Source of the DNA: Thermoguttaceae bacterium
GTDB lineage: Bacteria > Planctomycetota > Planctomycetia > Pirellulales > Thermoguttaceae
Length of the DNA stretch: 9,901 nucleotides
Reading direction: 5' to 3'
Assembly: GCA_017549085.1 (NCBI GenBank)
Contig: JAFYVO010000198.1
Coordinates: 1 to 9,901, forward strand
The position numbers were made by a program, and so were the translations under genes. Below, piece after piece: positions 6,681 through 9,901 of this stretch (position 1 is the first letter of the stretch; each line of letters starts with the position of its first letter). The notes beneath the pieces were generated by a model. The model did not search any database and had not been told where the DNA came from. It worked only from the letters and a program-made list of their open reading frames with translations.

Positions 6681-7418
6681 ATGCCGTCGTTTTTAAAACT
6701 CGCCCTTGCCGTCGCGTTTTGCTGCGCGGCGACGCCCGCCTTCGCGCAAGTAACCGACCCGGTCGCTCCGGAAACCGTCGACCCGGAAGCGCGTCCGAAT
6801 TTGACCGCCTCCGCCGACGCCGCGACGCTCGCCGATATGCCGCGCTTCAAACCGAACGCCGTTTCGCTCTATCTCAGTCCGTCGAACCAAATTCGCAACA
6901 TCGGATTCGGCGATTACCGCAGCGAAAAAGAGCGGATGAACGAAGTCGCCGACGTAATGGAGCCGATCTTAAAGGCGCACGGCGTCGTCGTTTATCGCAA
7001 CGATCCGGAAAAAGGCCTCCGCGATTACGTCGCCGAAGCGAACGCCCGCGACGTCGACCTCTATTTCGCGGTTCACTCGAACGCCGCCAACAAGCGCGCT
7101 CGCGGAACCGAAGCGTTTTGTTTCCGTTTCGGCGGCGAGGGCGAACGCTTCGCCAAGCGCGTCGTCGACGAAATTTTGACGATTTACAACGGCCCGAACC
7201 GCGGCGTCAAAGAGTCGCACAGCCATTTCGGCCCCGGCAAACCGCTTTACGAAACGGCGAACCCGAACGCGCCCGCCGTCTTGGTCGAGATCGCGTTTCA
7301 CGACGAAGAACGCGACGCGAACTGGATTTTGGCGAACATCGAGCCGATCGGTCAAGCGTTGACGCGCGCCGTCCTGAAACACTTGGCCGCCGAACATCCG
7401 GAAGCGGTCGCGAACTAA
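6681..7418 (+). CDS. Secreted N-acetylmuramoyl-L-alanine amidase (Amidase_3-like)
   Basis: This 245-residue protein is predicted to cleave the bond between N-acetylmuramic acid and L-alanine in peptidoglycan outside the cytoplasmic membrane. Residues 1-22 are a signal peptide (hydrophobic LALAVAFCCAA core, PAFA then Q at the cleavage site), and about 23-58 look like a flexible linker. The catalytic domain runs from about 59 to 236: LYLSPSNQ (64-70), E82, VHSNA with H132, RGTEAF (141-146) and LVEIAF with E203, which correspond to the zinc and catalytic motifs of the Amidase_3 fold. The usual first zinc ligand in DPGHGG is replaced here, with N69 at the His position. From memory, SPSNQ variants occur in a recognised subset of these amidases. 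The start is supported by a good Shine-Dalgarno site. The last codons of the gene are part of the downstream tandem repeat. No intrinsic terminator is evident close behind it. Confidence 0.85.
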   Translation: MPSFLKLALAVAFCCAATPAFAQVTDPVAPETVDPEARPNLTASADAATLADMPRFKPNAVSLYLSPSNQIRNIGFGDYRSEKERMNEVADVMEPILKAHGVVVYRNDPEKGLRDYVAEANARDVDLYFAVHSNAANKRARGTEAFCFRFGGEGERFAKRVVDEILTIYNGPNRGVKESHSHFGPGKPLYETANPNAPAVLVEIAFHDEERDANWILANIEPIGQALTRAVLKHLAAEHPEAVAN

Positions 7419-7713
7419 CCGGCGAGATTTAGGAACTTAACGCCAACACGCCGACGGTCGCCTCGCGACGCGACGCACTGAAGCGCTTGGCGAAGCGACG
7501 CACGGAAGCGGTCGCGAACTAACCGGCGAGATTTCGAAACTTAACGCCAACACGCCGACAAAGGTCGCCTCGCGACGCGACGCACGGAAGCGGTCGCGAA
7601 CTAACCGGCGAGATTTAGGAACTTAACGTCAACACGCCGACGACGGTCGCCTCGCGACGCGACGTCTTGAAGCGCTTAACGAAGCGAAGCACGGAAGCGG
7701 TTGCGCTAACCCG
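7399..7713 (+). repeat. Degenerate tandem repeat of about 105 bp containing the amidase 3' end
   Basis: Each unit starts CGGAAGCGGTCGCGAACTAA. Copy 1 is 7399-7502 (104 bp), copy 2 7503-7584 (82 bp), copy 3 7585-7691 (107 bp), with a partial fourth copy at 7692-7713. Copies 2 and 3 have a 3-base insertion relative to copy 1. Copy 2 lacks a 25-base segment that in copy 1 lies between two GCGACGCA direct repeats. Conserved internal hairpins are GTCGC-ctc-GCGAC and CGCTT-(4 bases)-AAGCG. The first 20 bases of copy 1 are the last six codons and the stop of the amidase gene. Confidence 0.9.
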
Positions 7714-7869
7714 TTTATCGCGGCAAGTTCGCTTCCGACGTTCCCAATTTGGCGACGTTTCCTCGCGTCGGAACGGCGCCGACGTTCGCGGCGGCTCGAC
7801 TCGTTTTCGGGTCGCCGCGTCTTTCCTCGTTTTAACACGCCAACAACTAACAACCTCATAAATCGAACA
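7714..7869 (+). other. Intergenic stretch before the M24 peptidase gene
   Basis: It has no gene I can support. TTCCGACG at 7733-7740 and CGTCGGAA at 7766-7773 form a perfect 8-bp inverted repeat with a 25-base gap, and CCGACGTTC occurs twice (from 7736 and again near 7780). The stretch turns A/C-rich in the last 40 bases. Weak promoter-like hexamers lie right before the start codon: TTAACA at 7832-7837 and CATAAA at 7857-7862, with a long 19-base spacing. There is no Shine-Dalgarno sequence. Confidence 0.4.
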
Positions 7870-9075
7870 ATGAAAAAGGCTTACTTAACGGCGGGCGTCC
7901 CGTCGCACAGCGCGACGCTCTATTGGAAAATGCGTTTTTTGGCTCACGACCCGGCCGCGGTTCTCGAATTTGAAGAGCCGACGACCTTCGCGGAAGCCAA
8001 ACCGTCGACGAACGCCGAGCGCGCTCCGTCGAACAAAACTCGGCTCCTGATTTTGCGCGACATCGAAAACGACCGCGCGATCCGCTCCGCCGAGGCCGAC
8101 TTCGTCGCCTGTCCCGCCGACTTCGCGCCCGAAACCGGACTCTCCGGCGACCGCGAACTCGCGACCGCCCAAAGCGTCGCCGAAGCGTTCCGCCGTCAAG
8201 GCGTCGAACTCGTCGTCTCCGACCGCACCCTCCCGCTCGTTTACGTCGACGCGCTCTCAAAAGTCGGGATTTCTTGCGAATGCGACGTCGACCGCGGCGT
8301 TGTCGAGCGGCGCTCGAAAGACTCGCGCGAAATCGCGGCGATTCGCGAAGCGCAACGGGCGACCGAAGAGGCGATGCGCGCCGCTTGCCGCCGCATCGCG
8401 AACGCGATTCCGGACGCCGACGGGATTCTTTGGGCGAACGGCGAAATGCTAACCTCCGAAAATATGCGGGCTTTCATCGACCGCACGCTCCTCGACGCCG
8501 GTTACTCGAACGTCCCGGCGATCGTCGCGGGTCGCAAAGACGGCGACGACTGCCATAACTACGGAACCGGCCCCTTGCGCACCGGCGAACCGATCATCAT
8601 CGATATTTTCCCGACGAACAAGACGACGCTCTACAACGGCGACTGCACGCGCACGGTCATAAACGGCCAAGTCAAGCCGATTTACGCTAAGATGCTCGAA
8701 GCGGTGCGCGCGGCGAAAGCGGCGGCGACGGCGACGATCAAAGCGGGGGTCTCCGCCGAAGCGGTTCACCGCGCTGCGATCGCGGCCCTCGAAAAATACG
8801 GGTTCGGTTACGCCGCGCCGGGAACGCCGGAAGCCGAAACGGAAATCCGGATGACGCACGGAACCGGGCACGGTCTCGGGCTTTCGCTCCACGAACCGCC
8901 GCTTCTCGACTTCAAAGGGCCGGAACTCGTCGTCGGCGACGTCGTTTCGGTCGAGCCGGGCCTTTACGGCGCGGGCGTCGGCGGGTTGCGCGTCGAAGAC
9001 ATCGTCGTCGTTACGGAGGACGGTTGCGTTAATCTCGGTTCGCCCCTTCCGGAAACGTTGTCCTGGAACGACTAA
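7870..9075 (+). CDS. M24-family metallopeptidase (Xaa-Pro aminopeptidase/dipeptidase type)
   Basis: This 401-residue cytoplasmic enzyme has no signal peptide and is predicted to cleave N-terminal or dipeptide Xaa-Pro bonds with a two-metal centre. Residues 1-145 are the creatinase-like N-terminal domain (AGVPSHSATLYWKMRFLAHD) and about 150-395 the pita-bread catalytic domain. The metal ligands are all visible: D245 (IIIDIFP), D258 (GDCTRT), H334 (THGTGHGLGLSLHEPP), E362 (VEPGLY) and E376 (RVEDIVV). H229 (DCHNYG), H330 and H341 match the conserved active-site histidines of the PepP/PepQ group. Length and motifs are typical. The ATG at 7870 is preferred because the AGxPxxxxxLYW region directly after it is part of the family fold; the next ATG at 7930 would cut into it. 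Exact specificity (PepP-like or PepQ-like) cannot be told, so no symbol is given. Confidence 0.9.
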   Translation: MKKAYLTAGVPSHSATLYWKMRFLAHDPAAVLEFEEPTTFAEAKPSTNAERAPSNKTRLLILRDIENDRAIRSAEADFVACPADFAPETGLSGDRELATAQSVAEAFRRQGVELVVSDRTLPLVYVDALSKVGISCECDVDRGVVERRSKDSREIAAIREAQRATEEAMRAACRRIANAIPDADGILWANGEMLTSENMRAFIDRTLLDAGYSNVPAIVAGRKDGDDCHNYGTGPLRTGEPIIIDIFPTNKTTLYNGDCTRTVINGQVKPIYAKMLEAVRAAKAAATATIKAGVSAEAVHRAAIAALEKYGFGYAAPGTPEAETEIRMTHGTGHGLGLSLHEPPLLDFKGPELVVGDVVSVEPGLYGAGVGGLRVEDIVVVTEDGCVNLGSPLPETLSWND

Positions 9076-9086
9076 GCGCGTTTTCC

Positions 9087-9137
9087 CGTTAAACGAAGTC
9101 AAAAGAACGCAAACTTGCGACGTCGTTTAACGTTTTT
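9087..9137 (+). terminator. Hairpin terminator after the M24 peptidase gene
   Basis: CGTTAAACGA at 9087-9096 pairs perfectly with TCGTTTAACG at 9123-9132, followed by five T (9133-9137). The 26-base interior contains a small CGCAA/TTGCG hairpin (9108-9119). The loop is longer than usual for an intrinsic terminator, but the position, 11 bases after the stop, fits. Confidence 0.65.
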
Positions 9138-9142
9138 AGCGC

Positions 9143-9207
9143 AAAAAAAGACGTTCGAAAAGCGTTCCGCGCCTCCTTGCGCTCCGCTTTCCGAACGTTT
9201 TATTTTT
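9143..9207 (-). terminator. Bidirectional terminator between the convergent genes (main use: scpA)
   Basis: Arms 9151-9164 and 9185-9198 form a 14-bp stem with one mismatch and a 20-base loop. On the minus strand the stem is followed by seven T (A-run 9143-9149), ideal for the end of scpA, whose stop is at 9228. On the plus strand TTTTATTTTT at 9198-9207 follows, so it can also stop read-through from the peptidase gene. Confidence 0.75.
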
Positions 9208-9227
9208 CAACGCGTTAACAACTTGCG

Positions 9228-9901
9228 TCAACCGGCTTGCGCCGACTCGACGAAATCGCTCGCTCCGGCGCCGACGAGGTCGAACGGTTTCGCGTTCTCT
9301 CGGTACGCGACTTCGATGTCGCCGAACGCCGTCTCTTGCTCGACGAACGCGTACCCGTGCCGCGTCAGTTCGAGAATCGCCAAAAAGATCCCGACAAGCG
9401 TCGATTTGCGGTCGGCCTTGTCGAAAAGCGCGGTGAAACGCACCTTTCGCTCGCGCTTCAAACGATTGTAAACCCTTTTCAGCAAAACGCTTATCGGCGT
9501 GTCCTCGCGTTTCATCGAGTGTCGGAAGACCGGCGTTTTCTCGCGCAGAATCCGTCCGAACGCGCCGACCAAGTCCCAAAGTTCGACGTCTTGAATCGGC
9601 TCTTCGGCAAAATTCCGCGTCGCTCGCGGCAAGTCGTTCGAGAGCCGCGGGTAACGCCGCGCCCAAAGTCGGCCGCGCTCTTCCAAGACGCCGGCGTTTT
9701 CGCAAAATTTCTTATACGCTAAAAGCTGAACAACCAAGTCTTTACGCGGGTCTTCGATCGTTTCGACCGCTTTCGGCGCGTCGCCGGAAAACGGAACGTC
9801 GCGAGAAACGCCGCGACGCAACCGTCCGACTTCCAAACGGTTAACGCCGTCGGCCGTCGAGGCGCGACGGGCGGCGGACGCGTTCGAACCGCTCTTCGAG
9901 T
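9228..9901 (-). CDS. scpA: Segregation and condensation protein A (ScpA), 5' partial
   Basis: ScpA is the kleisin of bacterial condensin; it bridges the two SMC heads with ScpB and helps compact and separate chromosomes. On the minus strand the frame is open from the window edge to the stop at 9228, giving about 223 residues of the C-terminal part. The visible landmarks are an Ala/Ser/Arg-rich linker (first 30 residues), the DPRKDLVVQLLAYKKFCENA segment with LEERGRLWARRY, and the C-terminal winged helix, KVRFTALFDKADRKSTLVGIFLAILELTR followed by a Gln and FGDIEV. The N-terminal domain (the FEGPLDLLL region) must lie beyond the window. A TTG at 9834-9836 could pass for a start, but the frame stays open upstream and a start there would remove the SMC-neck-binding domain. 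It is convergent with the peptidase gene. Confidence 0.88.
   Translation of the reverse strand, partial: SKSGSNASAARRASTADGVNRLEVGRLRRGVSRDVPFSGDAPKAVETIEDPRKDLVVQLLAYKKFCENAGVLEERGRLWARRYPRLSNDLPRATRNFAEEPIQDVELWDLVGAFGRILREKTPVFRHSMKREDTPISVLLKRVYNRLKRERKVRFTALFDKADRKSTLVGIFLAILELTRHGYAFVEQETAFGDIEVAYRENAKPFDLVGAGASDFVESAQAG

Noticed and set aside
6488..7432. 314-codon open frame overlapping the amidase
   Set aside because: It overlaps the amidase in another frame, is Arg-rich and motif-free after the start, and lacks a ribosome binding site, whereas the amidase frame has a signal peptide and family motifs.
7399..7713. CRISPR array or insertion sequence in the gap after the amidase
   Set aside because: The whole unit repeats with no unique spacers, no transposase frame and no terminal inverted repeats; it includes the gene end.
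7667..7861. Small 64-codon gene before the peptidase
   Set aside because: Arg/Ser-rich translation, overlap with the tandem repeat, and no ribosome binding site or recognisable feature.
6681..9075. Amidase and M24 peptidase as one operon
   Set aside because: The 451-base spacer with repeats and a possible separate promoter makes co-transcription doubtful, though no strong terminator excludes it.
9834..9836. TTG as start of scpA
   Set aside because: The frame stays open to the window edge and the family's N-terminal SMC-binding domain would be missing.
1..9901. Defence system, prophage or other mobile element
   Set aside because: No integrase, transposase, nuclease, helicase, toxin-antitoxin pair or attachment-site repeats are visible; composition and codon style are uniform across the window.

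Overview
The window reads as bacterial chromosome, most likely from a planctomycete. The evidence is indirect: a giant secreted protein mixing PPC, fibronectin type III, LREAI-type beta-helix and choice-of-anchor-Q modules, the high GC content, genes without a Shine-Dalgarno sequence, and a consistent codon style (Gln almost always CAA, Glu GAA, Lys AAA, with C-ending pyrimidine codons). A host-associated lineage is possible but cannot be shown from this sequence alone.

Bases 1-6356 are the 3' part of one very large plus-strand gene whose start lies before the window (at least 2117 residues here). In order it encodes the end of a PPC-like domain, a full PPC domain, three FN3 domains, a right-handed beta-helix of about eight coils ending in a choice-of-anchor-Q segment, two FN3 domains, another PPC domain, nine more FN3 domains, and a short acidic-aromatic tail. 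Much of the C-terminal half arose by recent internal duplication. It is probably an envelope-bound or secreted adhesin or matrix protein. Bases 6345-6469 hold four inverted repeats, the last a strong intrinsic terminator.

Bases 6481-6680 hold a promoter with an A/T-rich upstream block and a leader. They precede a secreted N-acetylmuramoyl-L-alanine amidase (6681-7418) that has a good ribosome binding site and a signal peptide. The 451-base gap after it (7419-7869) is mostly a degenerate tandem repeat of about 105 bp. Its unit begins inside the last codons of the amidase gene, so the amidase stop codon and 3' flank have been copied three times.

Bases 7870-9075 encode a cytoplasmic M24-family (Xaa-Pro type) metallopeptidase with all five metal ligands and no Shine-Dalgarno sequence. 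It converges on a minus-strand scpA gene (condensin subunit ScpA, 9228 to beyond 9901), and two hairpins lie between the two stop codons. The four genes do not look like one pathway. They are an envelope giant protein, a wall hydrolase, a housekeeping peptidase and a chromosome-segregation gene, separated by terminators or long spacers. I see no RNA gene, CRISPR array, insertion sequence or defence system.
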